A stretch of DNA of 64,000 nt, from contig VWRR01000007.1 of the NCBI GenBank assembly GCA_013995675.1, forward strand, positions 496,001-560,000, in the 5' to 3' direction. The notes under the pieces are model-generated. The model worked only from the letters and a program-made list of their open reading frames with translations, did not search any database and was not told the origin of the DNA. The first letter of the stretch is position 1. Every line of letters begins with the position of its first letter. Below, piece by piece: positions 10,202 to 20,820 of this stretch. The DNA is from Cyanidiococcus yangmingshanensis (Eukaryota > Rhodophyta > Bangiophyceae > Cyanidiales > Cyanidiaceae). The position numbers and the translations under genes were made by a program.

Positions 10202-12463
10202 ATGAACGGGACTGGCGAGGTCGTAGATGACCTCACGTATTACCGTTTCGCGCAGGCTTTCGGTGAACGCGCGACCACTGAAGCACCACAAGAGGCGGAC
10301 CTCATATCTGCAGTGCAGTTTAGCAGAACTGGGGACCTGATCGCCACTGGAGACAAAGGCGGTCGCGTGGTCGTTCTTCAGCGCATCGATGCCGGTCGCG
10401 GGGAGGCGTTGCGAAGAGAGCAGCTCGCTCGGGCGACACGCCGCTTTCGTCTGGTGCAGCGAGAGACGAACCGTGTTCGGGCGGGAAGCAGTAGTTGCTC
10501 CAGCCAAGGCCGCATTTCCACTGGGATGTCACCGGTCCCAGTTCCGCGTTCCCCGCGTATCGCCGTCGTTGGGCCGCGTTGGCCGAATGGCCGCGGCAGT
10601 GATTCCTTTCGGCATCATGGACGGGAGCACGACCATCGCGCAAATTATTGCAAGTCTACTGGTCGACACGGAGTGCGCACTCGCGAGCCGTATCTCGACG
10701 ATTCAAGCAGTGACGCTGAGGGCGATTCGAGCGACACCAGCTCCAGTGAAGCAGGTGCGGCTCCGGGTGAGCGGGCCCTTGCTGCTGGTTCAATGGAGAT
10801 GGTGTCACCGCCTGCGGTTGCTGGCGACGACGACGACGACGACGACGACCTGGAACTGAACGAGTGCGATGTGCTCATGACGTCTTGCTCAGGTGAAGAC
10901 GACCTTGCTTGCCGTGAGCGTTCCAGAGAACGAGTTTTCGACACGATCCCAAGCATGCGAGCAACCCGCGCGGTATCGCTAGAGGCCGAGGCGTGGGATT
11001 GTAGGGAACGCGCCTCGGACGGACGGAATGCCGATATTGATGAAAGCCTGCGACCGGATGTATCGCGAATACCAGCATTCGTCCCCGAGTATCGATTCTG
11101 GACCCAGTTTCAGTCTCATGAACCAGAGTTCGATTACCTCAAGTCGCTCGAGATCGAGGAGAAAATCAACCAGATCCGATGGTGTCGCGACGTGTCCGGT
11201 GCGCACCGCCTCCTAACGACAAACGACAAAACAATCAAGTTGTGGCGCGTCTTTGAACGCAAGGTGCGACAACTCGAGACCTTTGATCACGTGGCAATCG
11301 AGGCAGATACGCGCCTGGAGCCCCATCGAGCACCGACACGCGAGCGCTCGCAAGCGCCTCTGAACGGCAGCTCGCTCGGCCACCTGGATTTGGTAGGAAC
11401 GCCCGGCTCAAATGGCTTGGCCACAGCGGGTACCGTAGCCGGTCGAGAAGTACGATTACCGCGTTTGCGCCGAACCGGCACCATGGTCATGGCAGTCCCG
11501 AAAAGGGTATTTGCCAACGCGCATGCCTACCACATCAATTCTATATCGCTGAACAGCGATGAGGAGACGTTTCTCTCAGCGGACGACCTGCGCATCAATA
11601 TCTGGAACCTTGACATATGTAGCACCGGCTTCAATGTCGTGGATATCAAGCCAGAGAACATGGAGGACCTGACGGAGGTGATTACAGCGGCCGAATTCCA
11701 TCCGCAACATTGCAATCTTTTCCTTTACAGCAGCAGTCGTGGAGTCCTCAAATTGTGCGATTTGCGTACGCGCGCACTCTGTGACCAATGCTGTCGAGAG
11801 TATGAGGAGCCAGAGGACCCTGCGAACCGGAGTTTCTTCAGCGAGATTATCGCATCTACCAGCGACCTTGCCTTCTCGCACTCGGGGCGCTATGTTCTCG
11901 CGCGTGACTATATGACGGTGAAGCTCTGGGACATCACCATGGAGAAGCGACCTCTGCTGACCATTCCGGTTCATGAATCGCTGCGTTCGCGCTTGTGCGA
12001 GCTCTACGAGAACGACTGCATATTCGACAAATTTCAATGTGCGTTCAGTGCCGACGATGCCAGTATTCTCACCGGCTCCTATGGTAACCAGTTTCAGGTG
12101 TATTCAAGCAAGAACGGACGAGGTCTCTGTTATGAAGCCAGTGTTGACTTTGTCAGCAGTGGTCGTTCCCCACGGCTCCTTTTCCCTAACGGCGTGAGCG
12201 GTAGCATCGAAACCATGACCGACGCGTCCGGAAGCATGGGTGCCGTCTCTTCGTCGCCATCGACGCTGGCGACAACCGCGAACAACGCAGCACTTGGGAC
12301 GTCATCGACGTCGGGAGCTACCGAGCCGCTCCTGCCAACTCAGAGCCCCACGGCGCGCCGCGTCCTTCACGTCGCCTCACACCCGCTGGAGAATATTGCA
12401 GCTGTTGCGGCCGGTCCTGCACTCTACCTCTACAACGCTGTCTCATCACCGTACCTCTTCTAG
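10202..12463 (+). CDS. PP2A regulatory subunit B, B55/PR55 family
   Basis: A seven-bladed WD40 protein that targets protein phosphatase 2A to its substrates; in other eukaryotes B55 controls mitotic exit. The 753-residue frame starts at the ATG at 10202; the open frame begins earlier at 10079, but the family's first blade ([21 protein letters not shown]) starts just after this ATG. Highly conserved B55 signatures follow, such as [57 protein letters not shown] and [14 protein letters not shown]55 proteins are usually about 450 residues. The surplus is an insertion at about residues 62-290, between the first and second strands of the family core and rich in Ser, Arg and Asp (including DDDDDDD from a GAC repeat at about 10824-10849), a second insertion near residues 365-435, and a Ser/Thr/Ala-rich stretch before the last blade. 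The insertions look disordered. Confidence 0.95.
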   Translation: MNGTGEVVDDLTYYRFAQAFGERATTEAPQEADLISAVQFSRTGDLIATGDKGGRVVVLQRIDAGRGEALRREQLARATRRFRLVQRETNRVRAGSSSCSSQGRISTGMSPVPVPRSPRIAVVGPRWPNGRGSDSFRHHGREHDHRANYCKSTGRHGVRTREPYLDDSSSDAEGDSSDTSSSEAGAAPGERALAAGSMEMVSPPAVAGDDDDDDDDLELNECDVLMTSCSGEDDLACRERSRERVFDTIPSMRATRAVSLEAEAWDCRERASDGRNADIDESLRPDVSRIPAFVPEYRFWTQFQSHEPEFDYLKSLEIEEKINQIRWCRDVSGAHRLLTTNDKTIKLWRVFERKVRQLETFDHVAIEADTRLEPHRAPTRERSQAPLNGSSLGHLDLVGTPGSNGLATAGTVAGREVRLPRLRRTGTMVMAVPKRVFANAHAYHINSISLNSDEETFLSADDLRINIWNLDICSTGFNVVDIKPENMEDLTEVITAAEFHPQHCNLFLYSSSRGVLKLCDLRTRALCDQCCREYEEPEDPANRSFFSEIIASTSDLAFSHSGRYVLARDYMTVKLWDITMEKRPLLTIPVHESLRSRLCELYENDCIFDKFQCAFSADDASILTGSYGNQFQVYSSKNGRGLCYEASVDFVSSGRSPRLLFPNGVSGSIETMTDASGSMGAVSSSPSTLATTANNAALGTSSTSGATEPLLPTQSPTARRVLHVASHPLENIAAVAAGPALYLYNAVSSPYLF

Positions 12464-12546
12464 GGAGAGGAGATCACGAAGAGTTTGTGCGTAAACACCC
12501 CTATCCAAGAACGTTTCAGCTCGGATGCCTCCCCGATCTGAAGTGA

Positions 12547-12780
12547 TTACGGAGGGACCTGAAATCCCTCAGCTCGAAGACACGCTTTGTGCGCTTCGAT
12601 GAGGTCGCAACAGGCCTCTTCACCGCGTTCCGCGATGCACTCGTCGCGTGCTCGTTTCGTCTCTGGACACGCACAACATATCTTCTTCTTTGGCTTTGCT
12701 TCCTCTACCTGACTCGCTACCGGGCTACCTTTCTGATGCTCAGAAGTGCTCTGTGTTCCAGTTTCCAGATCGTTTCCCAT
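12547..12780 (-). CDS. COX17: Cytochrome c oxidase copper chaperone COX17
   Basis: A 77-residue protein starting at the ATG at 12780. It carries the family signature [14 protein letters not shown] followed by [19 protein letters not shown], giving the copper-binding Cys-Cys-x-Cys cluster and the twin cysteine spacing used in the CHCH fold. COX17 works in the mitochondrial intermembrane space, handing Cu(I) to SCO1 and COX11 for cytochrome c oxidase assembly. Length is normal, with a polar N-terminal tail and no presequence, as expected for a MIA40 substrate. One extra Cys sits directly after the third conserved helix cysteine, where Gly is common. The gene converges with the B55 gene, with 83 nt between the two stops. 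Confidence 0.93.
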   Translation of the reverse strand: MGNDLETGTQSTSEHQKGSPVASQVEEAKPKKKICCACPETKRARDECIAERGEEACCDLIEAHKACLRAEGFQVPP

Positions 12781-13457
12781 TGGTATTCGGTTTGCGACGT
12801 TGCGAGCACAGAAGCGAGAACGCTCCGAAGGATTCGCGCTGGCTTCTAGACGGGCGCTGGCAATGGCCGCAGCGCGCCGCGCTCCCTCAGCCGTACCGGA
12901 CTCGATGGTCAGGTCTAGCGCTAGCGTTTTGGTTCATAAAACCCGCGTGTGGTGCATCGATCATAACCAGCGTTGGACTAGCACTCCGTGACTGGAGATT
13001 GATGCGGAGCCGCTGACTGGTTTGGAGCGCATCATCGCTGGCTGGCGGCCTGTCGTGTTTGCGCTCAGCGCGTTGAAAGGTTCGACTCCTCTCGACGAGT
13101 CAGGTCGAAGTGTTGGACGCTCGTGGCGAGTTTCTGCGTGGCGCACGAACTCGCGGCAAGTTGTAGGTTTGCGCAAGTGGCTATCTATCGTCAGGTCGCC
13201 TTGATCGCTACGTCTTCAAACGGTTTCGGTTGGTCCTCTGGGACGAACGCGGCGAACGCCACGAGCTGGCGTCTGGGAGGCGTTCCACCAACCACGGACT
13301 CGATTGGCGGTGCAAGATTCCTGTCGATAGAGTAGAAGCTGTCCGTTTCGTAGACGGAGGAGTCAATCCATCGACAGTGATTCGCAGCACCTTTTCAAAG
13401 AGGAGTTGAAGGTTCCTTTGTGAGTAGCAACAAACGCAGGCCGAGCCCTTCACAGCC
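12781..13457. other. Divergent intergenic region COX17 / SIW14-like
   Basis: A stretch of 677 bp holding the promoters of two divergent genes. I see no supported coding or RNA feature. Confidence 0.4.
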
Positions 13458-13985
13458 ATGGTGGCACTGCAGCGAGAGACGGTGGACAGTCCTCTGATCC
13501 CCCCGCTGAATTTTTCCATGTCAGCACCAGGGATCTATCGATCGGGATATCCCAATTCCATGAACCATGCCTTTATGAAGAAACTACGGTTGAAGACAAT
13601 TCTATATCTATGTCCCGAGGAGTACAGCGAGTCCAACACGGCTTGGTGTCGTGCGAACAATGTCCAGATCGTCCAGTGCGGTATCTTACCAAACAAGGAA
13701 CCGTTTCAATTCATCCCTGAGGACGTTGTTGCCGATGCACTACGGGTGCTGCTGGACTGCCGCAACCATCCGGTGCTCATGCACTGCAATTCGGGGAAGC
13801 ATCGTTCCGGGGTGGTGATTGGGACCCTGCGCAAAATGCAGGGTTGGAGCCTCACTTCTATTTTTGATGAATATCGACGTTTTGCTGGGAGCAAAGTCCG
13901 CATTCTCGATCAACAGTTCATTGAACTTTTTCGCGTGGAGTCAGTAGCCTATGACAAAGAACACGCACCACGGTGGCTGCGCTAG
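13458..13985 (+). CDS. SIW14/PFA-DSP-type atypical dual-specificity phosphatase
   Basis: A 175-residue protein from the ATG at 13458. The cysteine phosphatase loop is intact: HCNSGKHRSG, with catalytic Cys110 and Arg116. The upstream family features PGIYRSGYPN and LKTILYLCPEEY are typical of the plant and fungal PFA-DSP group (yeast Siw14, Oca1 and relatives). Several members of that group hydrolyse inositol pyrophosphates, removing the 5-beta phosphate of 5-InsP7; others act on phosphoproteins. The second residue of the P-loop signature fits this group better than classical DSPs. No targeting peptide is visible, so it is probably cytosolic. The exact substrate is inference. Confidence 0.9.
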   Translation: MVALQRETVDSPLIPPLNFSMSAPGIYRSGYPNSMNHAFMKKLRLKTILYLCPEEYSESNTAWCRANNVQIVQCGILPNKEPFQFIPEDVVADALRVLLDCRNHPVLMHCNSGKHRSGVVIGTLRKMQGWSLTSIFDEYRRFAGSKVRILDQQFIELFRVESVAYDKEHAPRWLR

Positions 13986-14744
13986 CACCACCGATACGGC
14001 GTAGAGGACGAAAGCCCCCAGAACGCCATTGCACTTGTGTGCATACTAGAGATGCGGGCGACGTGTGCATCGCCCGCCTCTGGGTCGTGGCCACGTCCGA
14101 GACGTGAGTTCGAGATAGGTTCGGTGGACGCCTCCAAGTCGTGACAGGATCCCGCTTCATTGAACATAGCAGTACAGGCGAAACAGGCACGTTTTTACAG
14201 CTCGCGCTGGTATGGTTTCGCGTGCAAACATATCGCCTGCCAACCACGTCCAGCAGAGCGCAGCAACGTCGTTGTCTTTTGGTTATGAATGGTGCGTCGG
14301 TTGTTACACCAGATAGCGTCCACGCACGTAAACACGCGATTCTAGAGACCACCAATCCCATTCGGATCCATCATGCAGAACGTCGAAATGGTTGCGTCAA
14401 TCCCCGCTACCCTAGCTGGTGATGTTTGGTGCTCTGCTGCGTGATCGCGTAAAACGAGTCGATGCATATTCTCACAACAGATACTCCTCAGCTGCTAGTT
14501 GATGACCGCACTCATGCACGGATACACTGGAAAACATGCAAGCCGAATATCCGACCTGCAGTCACCTGAAACCGTTCGGGTCTATGATACCCGAAGGGAG
14601 CGTTTGCGCGTCTCGGCAAAGCGCATGAGCCTTGAACGAACGGCCGCTGGCACCGGACGCGTCGGTTGCGGACGCGCGCGCGCTACGCCGCGATGGACAC
14701 GGCAAGGACGGTTGATGCTCGTAGCGACGCAGCGGTGAAGGCGT
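13986..14744. other. Intergenic, no supported gene
   Basis: About 760 bp between two plus-strand genes. Only short mutually overlapping frames are present, none with a domain. Confidence 0.4.
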
Positions 14745-15651
14745 ATGCATCGACGTTCAATTCTAAAAAAGAGACCATCCTTTCGGTATATGTATCGCTG
14801 GAAATCTGTGTCCCTGGGCTGGTTGACGGTTCTCCTCCTGTGGCTCGTGGTACCGATTTTGGGTGCGCTGGCGGAGGAGGCAGCGTACCCTCCGCTGGTT
14901 GTCGCGTGCGGCCGAACTCGTGCGTTCGCAAACACCACCACCGGAGCGGATGCGTCTGCGAGTCGGAGGGAATCGAGTGGATCTACAACCGGATCTGCAG
15001 ATGCAGCAGTGCTGCTCTTTCGTAGGCAGGTGCACCCGCCGCGGAAGGAGGCGACTATTGTGCTTAGCAGCGGTGCTGTCGGGGCGCCGCTCGTTGACGG
15101 CCTCGTCTCCCAGGTCGAGTATGAACTTGTGAACGTTGGTAAAACAGCGGCTGTAGGCGTACGAGTCTATGAAGATGCGGCGAACTTTCCAGCACTTGCG
15201 TTTCAGCGGGTGGGCTGGCCGGAGCTCGACTCGAAGAAGACTAGCGACGGAAACAGTGGACATGATGCTGTTATTTGATGGACTTGTGCTTCCACCAGGA
15301 GCGCGATACGCCCGAAATCTCAGTGTTATTCCGCACACCCATGAGCTGGAGGCAGCCCGAGTCGCAGTGTACGCCATACCCTCCTTCTTGGAGCCGGTTC
15401 ATGTCTATGAACTGCGTCCTGCACAGGTGCAGTACAAGATTGAGGGTCATGGCACCTATCATACTGGCTTGAGCTCAACGGAAACCTTCCTTGTGGTGGA
15501 GAGTGCTCGTGGGTTTGATCGGCGTGCGCTCTGGCACCCACAAGCCTGGTTTGCATATCTTGGGAGCGCTGGTCTGCTCGGCGTTCTTCCGTGGCTCAAA
15601 GCAAGGCGTCTCTTCAAGCAGATTCGGGTTCGTCCGTCAAGGACAAGCTGA
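14745..15651 (+). CDS. SSR2: Translocon-associated protein beta (TRAP-beta), with an apparent 1-nt frame break
   Basis: TRAP-beta is an ER membrane subunit associated with the Sec61 translocon. The product has a hydrophobic signal sequence (SLGWLTVLLLWLVVPILGALA), a lumenal beta domain opening with QVEYELVNVGKTAA, and the family's C-terminal block GFDRRALWHPQAWFAYLG followed by a membrane span and a short basic tail. The N-terminal and C-terminal halves are in different frames. Dropping one T from the run at 15274-15276 joins them as HDAVIDGLVLPPG with no loss. Corrected length is about 301 residues; the extra length over animal TRAP-beta is a Ser/Thr-rich stretch after the signal peptide. 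The start could be 14745 or the in-frame ATG at 14790, which sits closer to the signal sequence. Confidence 0.85.
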
Positions 15652-16866
15652 ACCGCATAAAAGGCGAGCCCTGATAGATGCATTTAGAATACACGATCGA
15701 TTGAATCAGTCTAAGGGTCGAAAAGACGATGTGGTGTCAGCCGACGCCCATGTCACGGCTCATTAGAAAGACGTCGTCGCCGCGACTGAAGCCATATCCA
15801 TAAAAGTCTTCAGCGAGATCAGGAGGACGGCCCAGTCGATTGGTCCGCCTCTACCGATACGCATCGTTCCTGGTATCGTCAAGCGACTTGAAGTAGGCGT
15901 TTTCGGTTCTTCGCGTCCACGGCGTTGTCGTAAAATCTTCGGTTCGATGCGCCTCTCGAGGACTCGGGGTGCAGACTTCCGCAAGACCGACTCCATCATA
16001 GAAAGACTGCGGTCAGAGACAGGTCTCACTGTCCACGGGTAGGTGCCCTACGTACCACAACGACAAGCCATGCTTCAGCCAAGTCGTCTACCCGTCCGTC
16101 AAGCTGCGCGTTGTGATATGAGCGCGGTACAAGCTCGTTCACCGATGAGACCCTTCCATACATAGCGCGTTGCTGCTATCGAGCTCCGTTGGACAGGGTA
16201 CAACCAGCGGCGCATCACGTTAGCGTCAGCGCCAAGAAGGCTTCAGTCATTGATGCGTCTTCTTTTTTTCGCGGAGTCGTTGTTCAGTTATTGCGACGTA
16301 TCCTGACGGAGGTGAGTGATCCCTTCATAGCGCATACCCAAACACGGAAGACCGTTCCAACGGTATCTCAAACGGGTTCCTGTATCGCAACTCGCCCGAT
16401 CATCCTTCAACCGAGCTGTTGCAGTGCAACACGCTCGAATAAACAAACTCATCTTTTTCGACAGCGCATCAAGAAACAACTGCTCTGGCCAGTCTAACAA
16501 ACAAGACCTCGTATCGAACGGAGAGAGAACCTGCGGGCCACCGGAACAGGAACGCACTTTGTGGAAGTCGACGACAGGTTTCCGCCCTGACGGTTGTGAC
16601 TACGCTCACGAAGCGCTACTGCGCCATCTGAAACAACCACCAGAAACCACTGCTCCGAATCTTCGATTCCATAAGGCTCGGACTTGTGCGCTGGAGTTCG
16701 GACCGGCTTGGACGAGCGGCAGAACTGACGTGAAGACGAGCTTGGCGTCTTGGTTGCGGCTGAGCACTGGCGGCGACCACTCAAGCAGAGCGGAACTGAA
16801 CGGAAGTGTCTGCCATCTGTGAAAACCGTTGACGCCTGTAGTGGTTTGCGACACCTACGGATAACC
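15652..16866. other. Intergenic, no supported gene
   Basis: About 1.2 kb. A 132-codon plus frame (16424-16822) and a 124-codon minus frame overlap each other and neither shows a domain. It contains the promoter of the following membrane-protein gene. Confidence 0.4.
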
Positions 16867-17943
16867 ATGTTGTGGCATCCTGCACGAAAACGGCCCCAGC
16901 GCTCACAAGTGATAGGGCTCTTTCATGGACTGTCACGGCTGGTGCTGCTGATCAGCATCGGCTGGGCGCTGCTCGTCCTAGCACGTGTTCTCGCTGAAGA
17001 GGCCGCGATGGGAGCCAACGAAATACATTCAGCAACGGGAGCCGTGCCCTTACAGAACCCGTTTGAAGCACAGCGTCAGTCGCTGGAACTGCAACGCGCT
17101 CAACTGCTGCATGACGTTCGCACAGGCCGTATCGACCTCCGTGAGCCATCCGTACGCGAAAAACTACAAAAGCTCGATGAGGCGTTGCTGCGACTACAAC
17201 CGCTGATCGAAAGGAACCCCGCCAACGTACCTACCGAAGTGCAGGCCCCAAATGCGCGACAAAAAGCCTCTACAGTACAGACGTCTGAGCACCTACATCG
17301 TGGTCACGAACTTGGCGAACCGCTACCGATCGAGTGCCTCACTCCTGATCGCACCTCGTGGGAACCGATGCCTTGTCGAGACCGACAAGAGCCAGTCGTC
17401 GTTCGTTTCGGTGTGGATACGGCCTTCCATTGCAGTTGGCTGCTCGACACGGACGCGGTCTATGCCCTGGTGCGGGACGCAGTTGCTATGCAGCGGTCCA
17501 TCCACTGTCGCGTCCCGTTGGATAACGAACGAACAGCAGGACACCTGCGCTTCTTCGCACCGGTGACCATCACCCTGTGGGGTATCGCCGAAGGGTCCCA
17601 CCTTCATGTGAATACCCACGTGAATTTCGTCTTTCATGCTCATCGAGGCTACATTCTCGGGGCAGCAGCGTACTCCGTTCGAGATCACTTTCAAGTAGTC
17701 CAGCCTGGAGGTGTTCTGAACCTTCACGGCAAAGTTCACTGGTTCGATGGCCACGCTTTTGTGCCGTATGTTCACGAGCCGTTTCGGATGCCACCAGCGG
17801 TGGCGCAGCGACTCGCGGGTGTCGCGTTGGCCTTGTGGTCGGTGACGCTGGGTCTCAGCGTCGGCGTTTTTACACTGCTTTACCAGAGAGTGCTCAAAGT
17901 GCGGTTGATACGTCGCTTTGATCCCAGTTTTAAGATTGAATAG
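16867..17943 (+). CDS. Unidentified membrane protein with N- and C-terminal hydrophobic segments
   Basis: A 358-residue protein from the ATG at 16867; the open frame extends to 16750 but the signal-like segment follows this ATG. Residues about 18-43 form a signal peptide or anchor. A charged, probably coiled stretch follows (QSLELQRAQLLHDV to about residue 110), then a likely folded domain with several Cys and His (FHCSWLLDTD, THVNFVFHAHRGYILG), then a membrane span near residues 312-340 and a basic tail. I do not recognise the family. The topology (signal, extracytoplasmic domain, one C-terminal span) suggests an ER, Golgi or organelle membrane protein. Its stop codon is separated from the next ATG by one base. 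Confidence 0.8.
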   Translation: MLWHPARKRPQRSQVIGLFHGLSRLVLLISIGWALLVLARVLAEEAAMGANEIHSATGAVPLQNPFEAQRQSLELQRAQLLHDVRTGRIDLREPSVREKLQKLDEALLRLQPLIERNPANVPTEVQAPNARQKASTVQTSEHLHRGHELGEPLPIECLTPDRTSWEPMPCRDRQEPVVVRFGVDTAFHCSWLLDTDAVYALVRDAVAMQRSIHCRVPLDNERTAGHLRFFAPVTITLWGIAEGSHLHVNTHVNFVFHAHRGYILGAAAYSVRDHFQVVQPGGVLNLHGKVHWFDGHAFVPYVHEPFRMPPAVAQRLAGVALALWSVTLGLSVGVFTLLYQRVLKVRLIRRFDPSFKIE

Positions 17944-17944
17944 A

Positions 17945-19153
17945 ATGTTGAAGTTGCAGTCACGTGCTTCGCTGTTCGGTTGTGGGTTTCAGTTCACGGC
18001 TGCGGTCGGGCGGCGGCGGTCTGTCTTTGGGTCTGGTCGTTGTGCGCTGTGTTCGCAGTCACGCAGGCAACAACAACAACAGGAACAGGTGTCGACGACC
18101 AAGAAGAAGAGCAAGACAACGTTGGTGTTGCGGCGTCAGCGTACAAAGCAGGTGGAACGCTCCAGGCCCTTGCGGGACGACGCTGGTCTGGGTTGCGTCA
18201 CGATGCGACTTGAAGAGTTGCCCTTGCGGATAGCTGCCCTTGCGGCGCTTCTACTTTGGGAGATGTCACTGGGGAAAGCAGCAGCCTTGGAGACCTACAA
18301 GTGCCTGCCACGCAAGTCGATACGGGTATCCACCAGGCCGAGTCGAGCGGTGTGCATACACCGGGATGGTCAATGGCGGAGAGCGTCTTCCCGCCCGTGT
18401 CGAGTGAACCTTTTTCAACAGGTATCGCTTCCCGATCCTGTCGACAGCGATGGTCGGTCGCGTGTGGTTGTGGACTTGGCACGGGCGCTGAGCCCCGCTG
18501 AGTATGAGCATCTACGAACTCGAATCCATCAGATCGAAGATACGAGCGGTTATCGGATCCGTATCCTGACTCAGCGTTTCGAGACTGTCGGACGAGCAAT
18601 CGGTCGCTATTTTGGTCTCGATGATCAACGGACAGTACTTGTTGTACTCGACGAGCGCAGCGGAAACGTTCTGAACTTTCGTGTGGGCGAGGCAGTAACA
18701 GAACGCTTTCCCGCCTCGTTCTGGTTAGAGCTGCAGGGGCGGTATGGTAATCAATTTTTTGTTCGAGAACATGGTGAGTACCGGGTTCTCGATGCTTGCA
18801 TCAGTGCGTTGGAAACATGCCTGCAGTCTGATCGGATCTGTCGCTTCGTGCCTGGCTTTGGACGCGATCAGTGGGCGCTGAGCTTCTTCATGTCGCTCCT
18901 TGGCGGTGCAGTCATTGGTTTTACAGCGCGCACGCCGCAAGATAGGCGAGAAGCGAAGACCCCCAACTGGAGATGGATTCTGGTTTTCTCACCGCTCTGG
19001 GCGATTTTTTTGGTCTCGTTTGGCACGCTGCCGATTGTCGCTCGGGAGGGTTGGTTAAACCGCGACCTCGCAGCCAACTGGGCTGGAGCCGCGCTGGTTG
19101 CCACAGCGTTTTGGTACGCGATCCCTAGAGTCTTTCCAGGAGGGACCAGGTGA
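17945..19153 (+). CDS. TPM-domain (TLP18.3/Psb32-like) membrane protein, probably plastid
   Basis: A 402-residue protein if started at the ATG at 17945, one base after the preceding stop. The N-terminal 100 residues are rich in Arg, Ser and Gln with few acids, like a transit peptide, then a hydrophobic stretch (LPLRIAALAALLLWEMSLG) may act as a thylakoid signal. The TPM domain spans about residues 175-300 (VVVDLARALSPAEYEHL, GYRIRILTQRFE, QRTVLVVLDERSGNVLNFRVGEA). Two to three hydrophobic segments follow, as in cyanobacterial Psb32, which has a C-terminal anchor. Family members in plants and cyanobacteria help protect or repair photosystem II. That role here is inference. The promoter must lie inside the preceding gene, or the two genes share one transcript. 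Confidence 0.8.
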   Translation: MLKLQSRASLFGCGFQFTAAVGRRRSVFGSGRCALCSQSRRQQQQQEQVSTTKKKSKTTLVLRRQRTKQVERSRPLRDDAGLGCVTMRLEELPLRIAALAALLLWEMSLGKAAALETYKCLPRKSIRVSTRPSRAVCIHRDGQWRRASSRPCRVNLFQQVSLPDPVDSDGRSRVVVDLARALSPAEYEHLRTRIHQIEDTSGYRIRILTQRFETVGRAIGRYFGLDDQRTVLVVLDERSGNVLNFRVGEAVTERFPASFWLELQGRYGNQFFVREHGEYRVLDACISALETCLQSDRICRFVPGFGRDQWALSFFMSLLGGAVIGFTARTPQDRREAKTPNWRWILVFSPLWAIFLVSFGTLPIVAREGWLNRDLAANWAGAALVATAFWYAIPRVFPGGTR

Positions 19154-19867
19154 TCAAACTCGCGATCCACCTCCATACCCCTAACGTCTGACCGATTTTC
19201 CGTTCGACAGCAACGAAGTAAAGGGTCTCGATTGGTGATGTGCAGGCGTTCGTGCTACGCACTTGAGCAGGAGGATAAAATTTCTACGCGTGGGCCACTA
19301 GAAACGGATGAGCAGTTCGAGATTCATTGTTGCCGTGTCGGTCCGATCATCCAAGCATATTCTTGATCGCCCTGGACTATATGGAGAGCGCAAGCGTGAA
19401 GCACCGTGCTAGAACGAGCCCCAAAGACGCCATCTGCGATATGGACTCGTCAATGCCTATAAACGTCTTGTTCGACGTACTGCACCCCCAGACTGGATGG
19501 TTTTCTTGCTGCGTTCGAGTCGGAGGTCCCTCGGCTGCGCTGCAGAGCGCTGAACAGCGCTTCATGGAATCGTCCAAGGTCTGCTGTACACCTCGCGCAC
19601 GGCTCCTTTGCGCGAGTAGGGTTCGCAGCACCATCTTTCGCCTCCAGATGATACCAGAATGAGCGGAGGATATACGGCACTCCCAGCAGAAAGGAGTCGT
19701 CCACCCTGAAGAGTCCACCAAAAGTCTCCATGTGTCTCATGCTTCAGCTAACTGCTCTCCGAACAAGTGATGATAGAAATCAAAGCGATCACCAGACGTT
19801 CTAGGCTACGCATACAATTCTCGATGAATGGTGTTTCGACAAGGTTGAGAGTGCACATACCTTCGTG
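19154..19867. other. Convergent intergenic region
   Basis: About 700 bp between the ends of a plus- and a minus-strand gene. Short frames on both strands, nothing supported. Confidence 0.4.
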
Positions 19868-20642
19868 TTATCGCCGTGATTGAGTTTCCGTGTGACTCGC
19901 AGATACGGGAAGATAAATACGCGGAGGTTGAGTTCGATTATCTGCGTATGCAATGCTTCCCTGAGGCGTCCCTTCTTTTTCCGCACTGCTCGCTGCAAGA
20001 GACAGGCGACTCGTACGGAAATCAAGCGTGTCTAAAACTCGAGTATGTTGAGCACAAGGGGCGTCAGACGCTTCGGTTGCATCAGCCGCAGAGGTGCAAC
20101 GTCTCGCTCCGGCCTCGACACCCGCGTCGTCGTTCGCGTGACCATCCTCCGGCAAGGTTGCGGCAACGGCAAGGGTGCGTCTCAGAAAGAACCATAGATC
20201 ATCGAGCCCAGTGCAAGTCTGTGCTTCCACGACCAAACGACTCAGAAACGGTCTGAGAGCGCTTCCAGCGAACGGCAGCACCAGGCTTTCGATTCGGCTA
20301 ACAGTTGCCGAGAAACACGCCGAATAGACCTGAACTCTGCGCAACGCCGCCAGCGGTACTTCGAACGCACGAAACCTGCTTGATGGTGGTGGAGTCCACA
20401 CGAACACCATTCGTTGCAACGTGAGGTAAGCAGCTGCCGACACCGAAGAGCTCTGGTGGAGTGCTCACTTCTACGTCAAAGGGCCCAGGCTCGCACTCCG
20501 CACAGAGACGGAATTGAACCATAGCTTCCTGATAAACCACCAGATCTGGGACGTTCTGCTTCGAATCATCACTCTTTTCGACACAGTCACGTGTTCTTGG
20601 TATGGGCCTGCATGTTTCCGAAAGCGGCGGGTTCAACGCCAT
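19868..20642 (-). CDS. WBP2-like GRAM-domain protein, with an apparent frame break
   Basis: Starts at the ATG at 20642 with MALNPPLSET, strikingly like the MALN...SE start of animal WBP2. The family pattern follows in order: VVYQEAMVQFRLC, then YLTLQRMVFVW, RAFEVPLAALRRVQVYSACFSATV and LVVEAQTCTGLDDLWFFLRRTL, which corresponds to the GRAM/PH-like fold of WBP2. The first part is in one frame and the part from YLTLQRM onward in the next. The break lies at about 20430-20480 and needs one surplus base. Corrected length is about 258 residues, close to the 261 of human WBP2. The animal C-terminal PPxY repeats are not present; the tail is Ser/Ala/Thr-rich. Function in algae is unknown; GRAM domains often bind phosphoinositides. 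Confidence 0.65.
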
Positions 20643-20820
20643 ACCGCTGTAGAGGAGGCCCAACCGAAAACGATTCGGTAGACTCGAACTGCGGCTACCG
20701 ACCTGGGACCTTTTCGACACTGCTGTCCTGCTGGAGCGAACGAGTTGGCCTTTGCAAACTGATTCAGACACCAGTTTCTCTGTGCAGCACCAAGGCTATT
20801 TAGGGAAGAGGCAAGAGCTT

